From a virus, in the IMG/VR virus record IMGVR_UViG_3300010885_009426, positions 1-38,582 of that record: a DNA stretch of 38,582 nt, one strand, 5' to 3'. The notes beneath the pieces are model-generated. The model was not told the origin of the DNA. It did no database searches and saw only the letters and a program-made list of their open reading frames with translations. Positions 38,499-38,582 of the stretch are shown here, piece after piece. Both the position numbers and the translations under genes were made by a program. Within the stretch, counting starts at the first letter, position 1. Each line of letters starts with the position of its first letter.

Positions 38499-38582
38499 TT
38501 TATTCTCCCTTTTGTTTTGTTGTTGTTGTTTATATTGCTTATTACTTTGAGAGTTCTACACTCTCAAATCTTTCACGGATAA
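38460..38582. repeat. right copy of 123-bp terminal direct repeat
   Basis: Identical to positions 1-123. It contains the start of the ATPase gene (38460-38498) and the last 41 bases of the 57-residue upstream gene (38542-38582). It shows that the contig closes into a circle or has a short terminal redundancy. Confidence 0.97.
38542..38582 (-). CDS. 57-residue protein, C-terminal fragment in the repeat
   Basis: Duplicate of the last 13 or so codons (ending ESVELSK) of the gene at 83-256, cut by the window edge. It is not an extra gene but the overlap of the circle. Confidence 0.9.
   Translation of the reverse strand, partial: IRERFESVELSK

Overview
This window looks like the complete genome of a tailed phage infecting an actinobacterium, probably an uncultured freshwater lineage. 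Positions 1-123 recur exactly at 38460-38582, so the molecule is circular or terminally redundant, with about 38,459 unique bases. The host inference rests on a phage-encoded WhiB-like regulator, a small-gene cluster of the kind seen in actinophages (zinc-ribbon proteins, a MPGFNLD-type annealing protein, a YqaJ-like nuclease) and a candidate leaderless mRNA. Every recognisable gene is on the minus strand. The packing is very tight: many stop and start codons overlap as ATGA, GTGA or TAATG. No DNA polymerase, primase, helicase, integrase or tail-tube/sheath gene was recognised. The phage therefore probably relies on host replication and has a short-tailed (podovirus-like) virion.

Reading in the direction of transcription (high to low coordinates): (a) 34489-20166 is the packaging and head module: a small Lys-tailed protein in the terminase small-subunit position, a large terminase with an N-terminal helix-turn-helix, a 620-residue protein with a histone-H1-like tail, the portal, a giant 1683-residue protein and three further internal or structural proteins. 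(b) 20054-11442 is capsid and tail, starting at its own strong promoter: scaffold-like protein, N4-gp56-type major capsid protein, a leaky terminator, a repeat-rich tail protein, adaptor, a nozzle-like protein and fibres, including a polyglycine fibre. (c) 11445-9748 is an AT-rich cassette: sulfotransferase, a conserved short phage protein and an Asp/Asn-hydroxylase-like protein. (d) 9767-6915 holds a secreted PA14/mucin-like surface protein followed by a translationally coupled lysis cassette (three small membrane proteins, a 38-residue basic protein and an M15 peptidase). (e) 6740-472 is the early region, driven by a consensus-like promoter: HTH protein, metallophosphoesterase, zinc ribbon, nuclease and annealing protein, ribbon-helix-helix protein, resolvase-like protein, a secreted lysozyme-like enzyme, WhiB and small proteins. 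(f) 340 and across the circular junction to 35491: a separately promoted operon with a MoxR-type AAA+ ATPase, a membrane protein, a VWA protein with a MIDAS motif and an acidic partner of unknown function.

The most unusual stretch is 34490-35490. It holds a divergent promoter pair around a 10-bp palindrome, a hairpin-rich block with no gene (possible plus-strand RNA), an 81-codon reading frame that seems to start at ATT, a promoter whose predicted transcript begins with a perfect hairpin, and a chain of further inverted repeats that may be an origin or packaging site. Four predicted promoters (near 313, 6712, 20122 and 35195) share one architecture: a TTGCAA or TTGACA -35 box, a TANNNT -10 box, and a hairpin at or within a few bases of the predicted mRNA 5' end.

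All functional calls come from reading motifs in the sequence. No database search was run. Promoters and RNA structures are predictions by eye.
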